DNA from: Bdellovibrio reynosensis
GTDB taxonomy: Bacteria; Bdellovibrionota; Bdellovibrionia; Bdellovibrionales; Bdellovibrionaceae
DNA: 64,000 nt
Direction of reading: 5' to 3'
NCBI RefSeq assembly: GCF_022814725.1
Contig: NZ_CP093442.1
Location: 1,612,001-1,676,000, forward strand
Of this stretch, positions 32,862 to 42,192 are shown one piece after another (the stretch's first letter is position 1; each line of letters starts with the position of its first letter). The notes under the pieces were generated by a model. It had not been told where the DNA came from. It was given only the letters and a program-made list of their open reading frames with translations, and made no database searches. A program made the translations under genes and the position numbers.

Positions 32862-35800
32862 ATGAAATCAAAAAAGACCAGCTTCCAATCCGTTGCTACA
32901 AGCATCCTTATTGGTTCACTGACTTTTGGAGCGGCCTCAAAATCCGTTGCCTTTGATTTACCGTTTAAGCCAAAACCCGCTGCCGCCGCCTCTAAAAAAG
33001 TCGAACAAACAAAAACGGTTTTCTTAGCTGTTGATGGCTTAAGCTACTACGCTTTCTTAGCTGCACAAAAGCAGGGTCTTTTCAAAGATTTTACGAATTA
33101 TGGTGCCCACATTGCTCCATTCCCATCAATGACTGATTTGTCTTGGGCGACTATGACCCATACTTCAGATCTCTTTGGTGCCGCAGGAAGAATCAAATCC
33201 GTTGAAGCGACGTATTTTGATGAATCAACACAAACTGTGCAAGGCGATCCTCGCGATTACTATCGTCGTTTGGCGTTCCCTAAGTATTATATGGGTGCGT
33301 TTGATAGTTTCTTTAATCCTTACGTTGAAGCTTTAATGTACTTTCCGACCGAGGAAGTTCCAAAACTTGAAATTAAAACAGTTGTCGATGAACTAGCTTC
33401 CGCTAAGGCAAAACCAGTTCACACAGGTTATATTGGTGCAATTGATTCTACGGCGCATACTCAGTTAAATCGTCTATTCCCCGTGATGCGCGTCCTTGAT
33501 ACTGAACTGCAAAGACTTATTAAGTCCTCGAAAGATAAAGGTCAGGATATTGAAGTTATCCTTGTTTCAGACCATGGAAACATCGGACGCTTCCATGAAG
33601 GCCAACCTGAACAAGAACTTTTGGGTGTTGATCTAAATAAAGCTATTGAGTCTGCGGGTTTTAACAACGTTCAACAACTTAAAGGCGCTAAAGACGTTGC
33701 AGTTCCATTAATGGCGTTAGGAACTTGGGCTCCGGTTTATTTAAAAGAGCGCAAAGAAACTAGAAGCCTTATTCAAGGTTTACGTCAGCACAACTGGTTT
33801 GATCTGGCTGTTTATTTAAATCGCAATTCTTCGAGCGAAACGCTGATGACTGTGGTGTCGTCTGACGGAGAAGCGAAAGTTCAGTTCGATAAAAAGACCC
33901 ATCTTTATTACTACTATCCAGAAAGCGGCAATCCGCTGCAAATCGACAAACTATACCACTCTAGCAAAACGGCTCCAAAAGCAATGAAGGCTACTGAGGT
34001 TTTAAACCTGACTGCCAAAACAGCTTACCCTGATTCAATCTTTCGTTTGATTGAGTCCGCTTCTGAAAGAAACTTTGATTTCCCTGATTTCATTTTAACG
34101 TTGAAAGATGGTTATTACATACAATCTTCCCTTGGTGCCTTCACCAAGATGTACCGTACCCACGGCTCCTTAACTGCGGCTTCATCATTTGGTTTGGTGG
34201 CTTCTAATAAAAGAAAAATACCAGGACAGATCCGTTCTAAAGATATTCTTAGCTTCCTAGGTGTTAATCCGAAGGAACTATTTGGCAATACAGAAAAGCG
34301 TCATGCAACGACTGGTAAAGAATCTTTAAAAGAAGTTTTGGCTAACTACCAACAAGGTGTTGAGACTCAAGCTAAAGATCTTTCACAAAAAAGAATTTTC
34401 CAACATATCACGCGCTTCGTTTCTGACACTCGTCCTTATTTCCTAGTTTCAGAAATGAAAAGCTTCATGTCGGCATTTAAGTTTGATCCGTTCAAACAAC
34501 CGGGTTCCCAAACTCTTTCACCAATGAACTTTGATATTTCTAAGTTTGACGTAACAAGCATGATCAGTCCCGAAGACATCGGTGCGTTGACGGATGCTGT
34601 TCTAACTTCGGGTTCAGTGGAAAACCTAATGAACGACCCACGCGTAGAAAAGATCAAAGATAAAGTTGATATGCTTCAAGGTAACAAGATGGCAAACCTT
34701 GATCTGACTCACCAGGATTTGTCTGGCGATAACGACTTTATGAAAAATATCGTAGACTTCGTGTTACCAGCAAAAAGAGCTGCGATGAAAATGTATCAAA
34801 TGCCCTATCTTTTAGAGCGCTCTATCGTTGTCCAAGAAAAAGCCTTCTTACAAGACAGCCGCGATATGCTGTTTGCAAGAAAGTGGATTAACAATAAAGA
34901 ATCAGCTTCACAAAGCTTTAAAGAATTAAACGCGCAATTCCAGACAGCAACTATGGCGCAAACTTTATTGAAGGAAGCTATTAAAGAAGCGGAATTAGAA
35001 GACCGCATCTATCCAACTCCCTTGACTCAAATCTATAATCAAAAGCTTGAAGACCTGACGATCGTTTATATCCCAGGTATTTATAACAGCATCTTTGATA
35101 AAGAAATCTTCAGCCTTGGCTTAAATGGTCTTGCTGATGAAATGGGACTAAGAGTGATCCAACCACCAGTAGAAAGCGGTTGCTCTAGTGACTACAACGC
35201 CGATGTGATTCTAAACTACTTGCGTGAAGATTTTAAAGCACGCACACAACGTGGTCACAGCAATCCACGCTATTTGATTCTTGGCTACTCTAAAGGTGCC
35301 GTGGATGCCTTAGCGGCTTTTACTAAGAATCCAACGTTTATTTCTAATAACGTAAAGGCTTTCGTGTCGATTGCAGCCCCTTTACATGGATCAAGCATTC
35401 TAAATACGACAGATCTTCCATTCATGTTAGTGTCTGCTCTTTCTGAAAATAAAATTCCAGAAATCTGCCAAAAAGAAAAAACAGCTGCTAAATCCATTAC
35501 ACCAACTGCGATGGAAGCGTTCTGGAGAAAAAATGAAAGAGGTTTGACTGGATTGACTCGTTATTTCTCTGTGACCTTTGAAAGCGACCCAGAAGATTCC
35601 CATATCTTTATGAAAGCGACTAAGATCATTGGTCAATTTGAAGAAAACAACGATGGCGTTGTGACGACTTCATCTTCTAAGTTCCCACAAGCTTTAAAAG
35701 CTGTGGACTTAGGAACAATCAAGGCCGATCACTTGGCCGGTATCTTGTCTTCGCGCTTTAATCAAAAAGCGTTCATGAAAGGTGTGGTTAAAACTTTAGC

Positions 35801-36866
35801 TGAAGTTAACATTAGTGATGATAAGCAAAATCTGACTTGGAACTCGAAAGTGATTTTAGCTGCCGCCAACTCTCGTGCGACGGCTGAAAGAACTTACTAC
35901 AGATGGTTTAAGGACAATATCGCAAAAGTTTATTCGCTTAAAAACGAAAACTTCGTAGATTTCGTGGTTTACTCAAACTCTTGGGAAATGAATCAACAGT
36001 TACTTCCTAAGATCAACGATCCGGCTGATAACTATGAGGTGAAAACGAAGCTTCCACAATCACAATGGCGCTTTGATCCCTACGCGGTGTTGGATGTGGC
36101 AAAGCTTCCAGACATCATGGCAGGTGTTCGTGTAGCTCCGGTGACAAAAACGAATTTACCAGAGGGCATTAACATCACTTACAACCATAAGAACATGGTG
36201 CACTTCCGCATGGATCACCAATTCAACTATGAATCGCGTTCGCCAGGTGGTTTAGATGACAACAAAGACTTTGGTTACGTGACCGCTGACTTTGATGGCG
36301 ATAAGGACTGGGCTTTGATGAAAAGTAAAAACAACTCGATTCGCATGACGACGTTGGCTTACCGCTTTTCACCGACAGAATATGCAAACATGAATTTGAA
36401 ATTGGCTGTTACTAAAGGTGTAAACGGTGCTGACCCAGTAAAAGGCAGAAGTGGCAAAGATGATTCTGCTTTCCAAGTATGGTTTACGATCCGTGACGGA
36501 AAAGCCAACGGTGACCGCGGTATTGTAGATCCTAAAAATGATAAGGTGTTTTTATTTGGTTATTACTGGGGCGATGAAGCCCAAGGGGAAATTCGCAAAG
36601 CGGGTGATATTTTTGAAAATCACTACTCTAATAAAAACATCGTGGTTGCGACTTTACCATTAGCAAAACAGCTTTTGTTAAACAATCAAGATATGCTTGG
36701 TAAAGCTCAAGATTATAAACGCAACTTAGCTGCGGATTTAAAGAAAGCCTTCCCGGATAAGAATGTCGAAGATTTGGATATCGTTGCCATCACGATTCAA
36801 CATGACTCTAATGATGCGGAAGATTCTTCAGAAGCTTACTTTAAGTCCTTAAGCTTCCAACCTTAA
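32862..36866 (+). CDS. Large secreted fusion: alkaline-phosphatase-superfamily phosphodiesterase + alpha/beta hydrolase + DUF3047-like domain
   Basis: The start at ATG 32862 has AGAGGTG upstream and gives 1334 residues. A signal peptide (to about residue 30, SKSVA) leads to a phosphodiesterase/nucleotide pyrophosphatase-like domain: Asp58 (FLAVDGLSYY), nucleophile region PSMTDLSW (88-95), Asp195/His199 (IDSTAH), Asp237-His238 (VSDHGN) and His245. After an unassigned helical region (about 430-720) comes an alpha/beta hydrolase (from LTIVYIPGIYNSIF near 732) with nucleophile Ser810 in GYSKGAVDAL and a likely catalytic His near 956. The C-terminal 220 residues (about 1105-1330, ending AITIQHDSNDAEDSSEAYF) resemble DUF3047. 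A combined phospholipase or phosphoesterase-lipase acting on lipids outside the cell is inferred. Confidence 0.8.
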   Translation: MKSKKTSFQSVATSILIGSLTFGAASKSVAFDLPFKPKPAAAASKKVEQTKTVFLAVDGLSYYAFLAAQKQGLFKDFTNYGAHIAPFPSMTDLSWATMTHTSDLFGAAGRIKSVEATYFDESTQTVQGDPRDYYRRLAFPKYYMGAFDSFFNPYVEALMYFPTEEVPKLEIKTVVDELASAKAKPVHTGYIGAIDSTAHTQLNRLFPVMRVLDTELQRLIKSSKDKGQDIEVILVSDHGNIGRFHEGQPEQELLGVDLNKAIESAGFNNVQQLKGAKDVAVPLMALGTWAPVYLKERKETRSLIQGLRQHNWFDLAVYLNRNSSSETLMTVVSSDGEAKVQFDKKTHLYYYYPESGNPLQIDKLYHSSKTAPKAMKATEVLNLTAKTAYPDSIFRLIESASERNFDFPDFILTLKDGYYIQSSLGAFTKMYRTHGSLTAASSFGLVASNKRKIPGQIRSKDILSFLGVNPKELFGNTEKRHATTGKESLKEVLANYQQGVETQAKDLSQKRIFQHITRFVSDTRPYFLVSEMKSFMSAFKFDPFKQPGSQTLSPMNFDISKFDVTSMISPEDIGALTDAVLTSGSVENLMNDPRVEKIKDKVDMLQGNKMANLDLTHQDLSGDNDFMKNIVDFVLPAKRAAMKMYQMPYLLERSIVVQEKAFLQDSRDMLFARKWINNKESASQSFKELNAQFQTATMAQTLLKEAIKEAELEDRIYPTPLTQIYNQKLEDLTIVYIPGIYNSIFDKEIFSLGLNGLADEMGLRVIQPPVESGCSSDYNADVILNYLREDFKARTQRGHSNPRYLILGYSKGAVDALAAFTKNPTFISNNVKAFVSIAAPLHGSSILNTTDLPFMLVSALSENKIPEICQKEKTAAKSITPTAMEAFWRKNERGLTGLTRYFSVTFESDPEDSHIFMKATKIIGQFEENNDGVVTTSSSKFPQALKAVDLGTIKADHLAGILSSRFNQKAFMKGVVKTLAEVNISDDKQNLTWNSKVILAAANSRATAERTYYRWFKDNIAKVYSLKNENFVDFVVYSNSWEMNQQLLPKINDPADNYEVKTKLPQSQWRFDPYAVLDVAKLPDIMAGVRVAPVTKTNLPEGINITYNHKNMVHFRMDHQFNYESRSPGGLDDNKDFGYVTADFDGDKDWALMKSKNNSIRMTTLAYRFSPTEYANMNLKLAVTKGVNGADPVKGRSGKDDSAFQVWFTIRDGKANGDRGIVDPKNDKVFLFGYYWGDEAQGEIRKAGDIFENHYSNKNIVVATLPLAKQLLLNNQDMLGKAQDYKRNLAADLKKAFPDKNVEDLDIVAITIQHDSNDAEDSSEAYFKSLSFQP

Positions 36867-37369
36867 TCAATCAGAAACTTCGGGGGTACAGCGTATAAAA
36901 GCTGTGCCCCACCTGCTTCAGCCGTTTGAAACGATTCTACTTCTAAACCGATAATTCCACTTTTCTTTAGATCAATGAAACTTTCGTCTTTCCCCGTTAA
37001 CATGTAACTCGCAAATGAACTTAAATGGGGCTCATGACCGACGATGGCAATTCGTTTCAGGGTCTTTGCTTGAATGCGAATCCATTTCAAAAATGCTTGG
37101 GGAGGACTGCCTGGTACCAGTTCCGGAGCTTCCACTACTTTCGTTTCAAAGTAAATTTGCGAAAGGATTTCCGCCGTCTGGCGCGCGCGAGTGAGGGGAC
37201 TTGAAACAATAAGGTCGAATTCCTTCACCACGTCCCGCAATTGGATTGCGACCTTTTGCATTTTCTTTCGACCTTTTAAAGTCAGGGGACGAAAATAATC
37301 CTCCTGACCTTTCTTTGCGAAGTCTTCCCTTTCTTCAGCGATGCCATGACGGATGATCACCAGTTCCAT
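36863..37369 (-). CDS. sixA: SixA-like phosphohistidine phosphatase
   Basis: The product has 168 residues of the histidine phosphatase superfamily. The RHG motif with catalytic His8 is in LVIIRHGIAEERED, Arg residues are in SSPLTRARQTAEIL, and the second His is in AIVGHEPHLSSFASYML. SixA removes phosphate from phosphohistidine in signalling or PTS proteins. It starts on the last base of the ppk1 stop region (shared base 37369), so the two are coupled. The 3' end overlaps the fusion enzyme gene by four bases. Confidence 0.88.
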   Translation of the reverse strand: MELVIIRHGIAEEREDFAKKGQEDYFRPLTLKGRKKMQKVAIQLRDVVKEFDLIVSSPLTRARQTAEILSQIYFETKVVEAPELVPGSPPQAFLKWIRIQAKTLKRIAIVGHEPHLSSFASYMLTGKDESFIDLKKSGIIGLEVESFQTAEAGGAQLLYAVPPKFLID

Positions 37370-39540
37370 TAGTCGTGATCTCCTTGATGATGGGCTTCTT
37401 CATGTAAAGTGGCCTTGGCCTTTGCCATTTGCATTAAAGTCTGATGAATGCCCACATCCTGGGAACCTTTACGTGAATAACTACCGTCCGAATTCATCTG
37501 CCAAGATTGACGTTGTTCTTTCATGCACAGACTTAAAAGTTCATAACATTTTTCTTTTAGGCTGCGATCTAGGATTGGCACAATGGCCTCTACCCGCGCA
37601 TGAAGATTGCGATACATCCAGTCCGCTGATCCTAAATAAAACTCACCATCGATAGGATCTTTGGCGCCGTTTCTAAAATAGAATAAACGCGAATGCTCTA
37701 AAAAGCGGCCAATGATGGAAACGACTCTGATTTTTTCACTCATCCCCGTGACACCGGGACGAAGACAACAGAAGCCGCGCACGACCATGTCAATATCGAC
37801 ACCTTTTTGCGAAGCTGCGTACAAGGCAACGGCGATATCGTTTTCTTCAAAGTTATTAAACTTTGCCATGATGTGAGCAGGTCTTCCTGCTTTTGCGTGT
37901 TCAGCTTCCCGTTCAATCATCGCCTTAAAGCGCGTGAACATATTTACAGGTGCAACTAACAGATTATTATAAGACGTTTTTAAAGAGCGACCCGTGAGGT
38001 AATGGAAAAACTCAACAACATCACTGGTGATTTCTTCATTCGCAGTTAAAAGACCCAAGTCCGTATAGAATCTGGAAGTAGCAACGTTATAGTTCCCAGT
38101 TCCGATATGACAATAGCACTTAAGGCCTTCTTGTTCCTGACGAACTACGAGTGCTGTTTTTGCGTGGGTTTTTAAACCCACAACTCCGTACACGACGTGT
38201 ACGCCGGCGTTCTCTAATTCAGTGGCCCAGTAGATGTTTCTTTCTTCATCGAAGCGTGCTTTTAATTCTACCAAACAGACAACCTGTTTGCCCTGTTCAG
38301 CGGCGCGGATCATCGCTTTGATAAAGGGGCTATTATCGCCGGTGCGATAAAGAGTCATCTTAATCGCAAGAACCTTGGGATCTTCACTGGCAATACGAAT
38401 GAACTTTTCGACTGATGCCGCGAAACTTTCATAGGGATTATGGATGAGGTGGTCATTCATTTTAATCGCATTAAAAATACCAGTACCTTCTTCAGCAAAA
38501 GCCAACGGTACAACTGGCAGATAAGGTTCAAATTTTAATTTTGCGATATTCAAATCAGAAATCGTCGAAAGATCGGTGTAATCTAATAAACCCGGCAGTT
38601 CATAGATATCTTCTTCATTAAGCTCTAGTTCATCCATCAAGAACTTTAGCATCCACGGATCTGGATGTGGTCCATGCTCTAAACGCACGACCTCAGCAAA
38701 TCGGCGCTGGCGCAGTTCTTCTTCGATGGCTTCCAGTAAATCTTCGGCATCCTCTTGGTCTTGATCTGAGTCTGCATTTCGCGTTAGACGGAAAGGCATT
38801 ACATTTAGAACCTGCATGGCAGGAAATAAATCATCCAGATTTTCCTTAATCAACTCAAGCAAACTTACAAAGCGCAAGTTACCGGGGGTTCCTTCTACCG
38901 GAATCCACTGAGGCAATACTTTCGGAATCTTTACGCGGGCAAATAATTTATCTTCACTGTGAGGATGCTTCAGCGTCACACCCAATGAGATAGAAAGATT
39001 TGAAATAAACGGGAACGGATGCCCAGGGTCCACCGATAACGGCGTCAAAACCGGAAATACATTTCTGATATAATATTTCTTAATGGTTTCTATTTCTTTA
39101 TCGCTCAGATCTTTCCAATTTACTAAATGAATGCCTTCTTTTTCCAAAGCAGGCTTGAGCAATTTTTTAAAGCAATTCGCCTGATCCAAAAGCATGGGAT
39201 TAACCACTTGGCGAATCTCTTGAAGTTGCGCTAGTGGAGTTTTACCATCAGCAGAACGCGGAGAAATTCCATAGGCTACGTGGCGTTTTAAACCACCCAC
39301 GCGCTTCATGAAAAATTCATCCAGGTTAGATCCCGAAATACTTAGGAATTTGACTCGCTCTAAAAGCGGGTTTCTAACATCTTCGGCTTCTGCCAAAACG
39401 CGGCGATTGAAATTAAGCCAACCAATTTCACGGCTGCTAAATAAGCTTTCAGACGACAGAGGATGCTCGACAACCTTCGGCTTGCGAGATGATTTCTTTT
39501 TTGACGTTCGTTTTTGCGAAGCCACTTTTGGCGTATTCAA
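37369..39540 (-). CDS. ppk1: Polyphosphate kinase 1
   Basis: I prefer the TTG start at 39540, because AAGGAGG lies 5 bases upstream. An ATG at 39597 would add 19 residues and overlap thiL. The product has 723 residues. A basic N-terminal tail (KRTSKKKSSRKPK) precedes the PPK domains: FSSREIGWLNFNRRVLAEA, LSISGSNLDEFFMKRV, KMTLYRTGDNSPF, and the phosphorylated His region VGLKTHAKTALVVR with CHIGTGNYNVATSRFYTDL. It makes polyphosphate from ATP. Together with ppx and the pho genes it forms a phosphate storage neighbourhood. Confidence 0.94.
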   Translation of the reverse strand: MNTPKVASQKRTSKKKSSRKPKVVEHPLSSESLFSSREIGWLNFNRRVLAEAEDVRNPLLERVKFLSISGSNLDEFFMKRVGGLKRHVAYGISPRSADGKTPLAQLQEIRQVVNPMLLDQANCFKKLLKPALEKEGIHLVNWKDLSDKEIETIKKYYIRNVFPVLTPLSVDPGHPFPFISNLSISLGVTLKHPHSEDKLFARVKIPKVLPQWIPVEGTPGNLRFVSLLELIKENLDDLFPAMQVLNVMPFRLTRNADSDQDQEDAEDLLEAIEEELRQRRFAEVVRLEHGPHPDPWMLKFLMDELELNEEDIYELPGLLDYTDLSTISDLNIAKLKFEPYLPVVPLAFAEEGTGIFNAIKMNDHLIHNPYESFAASVEKFIRIASEDPKVLAIKMTLYRTGDNSPFIKAMIRAAEQGKQVVCLVELKARFDEERNIYWATELENAGVHVVYGVVGLKTHAKTALVVRQEQEGLKCYCHIGTGNYNVATSRFYTDLGLLTANEEITSDVVEFFHYLTGRSLKTSYNNLLVAPVNMFTRFKAMIEREAEHAKAGRPAHIMAKFNNFEENDIAVALYAASQKGVDIDMVVRGFCCLRPGVTGMSEKIRVVSIIGRFLEHSRLFYFRNGAKDPIDGEFYLGSADWMYRNLHARVEAIVPILDRSLKEKCYELLSLCMKEQRQSWQMNSDGSYSRKGSQDVGIHQTLMQMAKAKATLHEEAHHQGDHD

Positions 39541-39617
39541 AGAATCCTCCTTGACTCTTCCTTCGTATATTTCACAATAAAGCCAATTTTTTGGCAATGT
39601 CTTCCAAGGACAACGGC

Positions 39618-40571
39618 ATGCAGAATACTCCGAAAGAATGGAACCTGATCGACGTAATAAAGTATCGGGTCCAGCGTCAAAATAAAAACACCGTCGTTCC
39701 GTTAGGCGATGACGCTTTTGTTTTTAAAAACTTCCCTGGTTATTCCGTTATCTGCCAGGACATGATGGTCGAAGACGTGCATTTTAAAACTGACTATTGC
39801 AGTGCCTATTCCCTAGGACATAAATCCTTGGCCGTGAACTTAAGTGATATTGCCGCGATGGGGGCCCGGCCCCATTTTATCCAGTGTTCTTTGTCCCTGC
39901 CAGCGAAATACACGACAGAATCTTGGCTTGACGATTTTTATAAAGGCATGGTCGCCCTTGCAGATGAACACGGTTGCGAAGTCATTGGAGGTGACCTCAC
40001 CGCATCCACTGACAAGATTTCAATCGACGTCAGCGTTTATGGTTCCTGTGAACACCCTTTGACTAGAAAAGGTGTGAAGTCAGGTGACCTGCTATTAAGC
40101 AGCGGACCCTTAGGGCTTTCGTACACTGGATTTTTGGCTTTAAATAAAAATATTAACGGCTATGAGGAAGCTAAGAAAAAACACACTCAGCCTTTACCGC
40201 GACTTGATCTTGTGCAAACAATTTCACAGAACCATCAAAAAATCCATGCCCTGATGGATTGCAGTGATGGCCTTGTTAACGATTCCTTACAGCTTATCCC
40301 TGAAAATGGCGGGCTTCATATCTTTGAAGAAAGTCTGCCGGTGCATCAAGAAACTGCTCAATTAGCAATTGATCTTGGGCGATCTGTAACTGAGTTGGTA
40401 CTTTGGGGTGGCGAAGACTATGAACTTTTGATGGCCATACATCCAGATGATTACAGTTTGTTTCAAGACTGGAAATTAATTGGTCAGTTCACAAACTCGC
40501 CCGGAGTTTTTTTAACGGATTCCCACGCGCAAAAGGAAATTAAAGAATTCAAAGGCTGGAAGCATTTCTAG
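39618..40571 (+). CDS. thiL: Thiamine-monophosphate kinase
   Basis: This enzyme makes thiamine diphosphate from thiamine monophosphate. It starts at ATG 39618 with AAGGA 8 bases upstream and has 317 residues. Family motifs are VVPLGDDAFVF, MMVEDVHF, AVNLSDIAAMGARP, EVIGGDLTAS, LMDCSDGLVNDS and LWGGEDYELLMAI. It is divergent from ppk1, and no other thiamine genes are in the window. Confidence 0.94.
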   Translation: MQNTPKEWNLIDVIKYRVQRQNKNTVVPLGDDAFVFKNFPGYSVICQDMMVEDVHFKTDYCSAYSLGHKSLAVNLSDIAAMGARPHFIQCSLSLPAKYTTESWLDDFYKGMVALADEHGCEVIGGDLTASTDKISIDVSVYGSCEHPLTRKGVKSGDLLLSSGPLGLSYTGFLALNKNINGYEEAKKKHTQPLPRLDLVQTISQNHQKIHALMDCSDGLVNDSLQLIPENGGLHIFEESLPVHQETAQLAIDLGRSVTELVLWGGEDYELLMAIHPDDYSLFQDWKLIGQFTNSPGVFLTDSHAQKEIKEFKGWKHF

Positions 40572-40654
40572 TTTCTCATTTTGAGACTGAAAAATTATCT
40601 TCCGTCTTCCAGTTCCCGCTTCAGACTGAGGTCCTTTTCGCCGAAAAGTAGACT

Positions 40655-41197
40655 ATGACAAGTCTAGCACGCTATCACGGTCGCTCACCCCGTTACATCC
40701 TCAATACCGAGGACGACAGCCTAGTTCGTGTGGCCGGCCCCAAACAAGTTCCTTGGGAAGAAGGCACTGAAATCAAAAATGTGTCTTTGACTGGTTTAGC
40801 GTTCACCGCGCCGGATGATCTTTGCCCGCTATTAGGTGAAGTTATTAAAATTCAATTCACTCCACCCGGTTCCCGTCAGATGGCTTGTTATGGCATCGTA
40901 ACCCGCTTAGAAAATATCACAGAACAAAGAACCTTAGTGGGTGTGCATTTCTATAAGCTAGAAATGTCACAAAGAATCGTGCTTGCCCAAGGCTTAGCGC
41001 GGAAGTTCAAAGAAACCCAAGATCGCAGCGAGATTGATGGTCTTTTAAACCGCACTAAAGAAAGCTTTAGCTTGGCTTCAGCGCCGCAATTGACCTTGAT
41101 GGCGATCCTAGGCTTCGCTTGGGGCGCAATCATTTGGCACTTACTGCGCTTTGAGTATGTTGGCCTTTACAAAATGTTGTTAAGACTGTTTTCTTAA
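40655..41197 (+). CDS. PilZ-domain-like protein with C-terminal membrane helix
   Basis: The product has 180 residues. Arg6 to Arg10 (RYHGR) and Asn42-Gly47 (NVSLTG) match the RxxxR and N/DxSxxG motifs that bind cyclic di-GMP in PilZ proteins, although their spacing is tight and should be modelled. Residues 145-165 (LTLMAILGFAWGAIIWHLL) form a membrane helix, which is uncommon at the C-terminal end. A cyclic di-GMP effector at the inner membrane is inferred. It overlaps the convergent LysR gene by 4 bases. Confidence 0.7.
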   Translation: MTSLARYHGRSPRYILNTEDDSLVRVAGPKQVPWEEGTEIKNVSLTGLAFTAPDDLCPLLGEVIKIQFTPPGSRQMACYGIVTRLENITEQRTLVGVHFYKLEMSQRIVLAQGLARKFKETQDRSEIDGLLNRTKESFSLASAPQLTLMAILGFAWGAIIWHLLRFEYVGLYKMLLRLFS

Positions 41198-42096
41198 GTG
41201 GTCGTTAATAGGTCCCTTAATCTTTTCCCGACAAACTCTGAAAACTTTTTGACCTTCAATGGAACTTCTTTTTGTTCGGGAGTTACAATGTTTACCGCGG
41301 CCTCTACTCCTCTTAAATTTCTATGAATGTGCAATAGTCTTCCCGATTTTATGTGATCAGCGCATAAAAACTCGGGAACATAGGCAATACCTTTTCCCAA
41401 TAAAGCAAGCTCAACCAGCATAGCTGGGTTGTTGGCGCTGTATGAAAGATTCGGCTTGAACGAAAATTTTTTGCCGTCGCTTCCTTTTAACGTTTCAATT
41501 TTTTGCATTGAAGTCATGCCAACAAAAGGCAACTTCTCGATCTGATTCAGATCTTCATAATGTCGGTATCTTTCGATAAAACCAGGGGAGGCAACGATTA
41601 TACTTTTTACCGTTCCGACTTTTCTTACTCTTAAAGAGCTATCCTTTAGGGTGCCAATTCGAATCGCAACATCTATGGATTCTTTCACCAAGTCGACATA
41701 TGCTTGGCTTAAAAGCAGCTCAAAACGAACTTGTGGATACAAGCGCGAAAACTCATCCAGAATCGTGGGCAGGTGCTTTACACCCATATCATCAGAAGCG
41801 GTGACCTTGATAAGTCCACTGACTTCGGCAGTTCCCTCGCTGACCTCATTAGAAAGACTCTCCAAACCCTCGATCAGATTTTTGGCGCGGTCATAAAAAT
41901 TCCGGCCCACCTCAGTCAATTGAAATTGTCTCGTAGTTCGGTAGATCAGCTGAGCCCCTAAATCTCTCTCTAATGAGGCCAAACGGCGACTGACCCTAGA
42001 CTTAGGCTGACGCAGGACCTCAGCGGCTTTGGTAAAGCTTCCCGTCTGGACAAGTCTCACAAAGGTACGAATTTGGTTTAAATCTAATTGTTCCAT
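41194..42096 (-). CDS. LysR-family transcriptional regulator
   Basis: The product has 300 residues from ATG 42096 (MEQLDLNQIRTFVRLVQTGSFTKAAEVL). The N-terminal winged helix-turn-helix (RQPKSRVSRRLASLERDLGAQLIYR) and a substrate-binding domain with IKVTASDDMGVKHLP and IRIGTLKDSSLRVRKVG are typical of the CrgA/DsdC-like subgroup. The ribosome binding site is weak. It is divergent from the YceI-ygiD pair across about 97 bases and probably controls it, via the palindrome at 42163-42177. Confidence 0.92.
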   Translation of the reverse strand: MEQLDLNQIRTFVRLVQTGSFTKAAEVLRQPKSRVSRRLASLERDLGAQLIYRTTRQFQLTEVGRNFYDRAKNLIEGLESLSNEVSEGTAEVSGLIKVTASDDMGVKHLPTILDEFSRLYPQVRFELLLSQAYVDLVKESIDVAIRIGTLKDSSLRVRKVGTVKSIIVASPGFIERYRHYEDLNQIEKLPFVGMTSMQKIETLKGSDGKKFSFKPNLSYSANNPAMLVELALLGKGIAYVPEFLCADHIKSGRLLHIHRNLRGVEAAVNIVTPEQKEVPLKVKKFSEFVGKRLRDLLTTT

Positions 42097-42162
42097 ATAT
42101 GCAACAGTATATCCCGAATCCGTCACCTACCGCAATAATCAAAATCCTTCGATACTAATCTT

Positions 42163-42177
42163 GTTCAATTAATGAAC
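42163..42177. promoter_or_regulatory. Possible LysR operator
   Basis: GTTCA-ATTAA-TGAAC is an inverted repeat that includes the T-N11-A pattern of LysR sites. It lies between the two divergent genes and ends 15 bases before the YceI start codon. Function is inferred. Confidence 0.4.
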
Positions 42178-42192
42178 CTAAGGAGAAAACAT

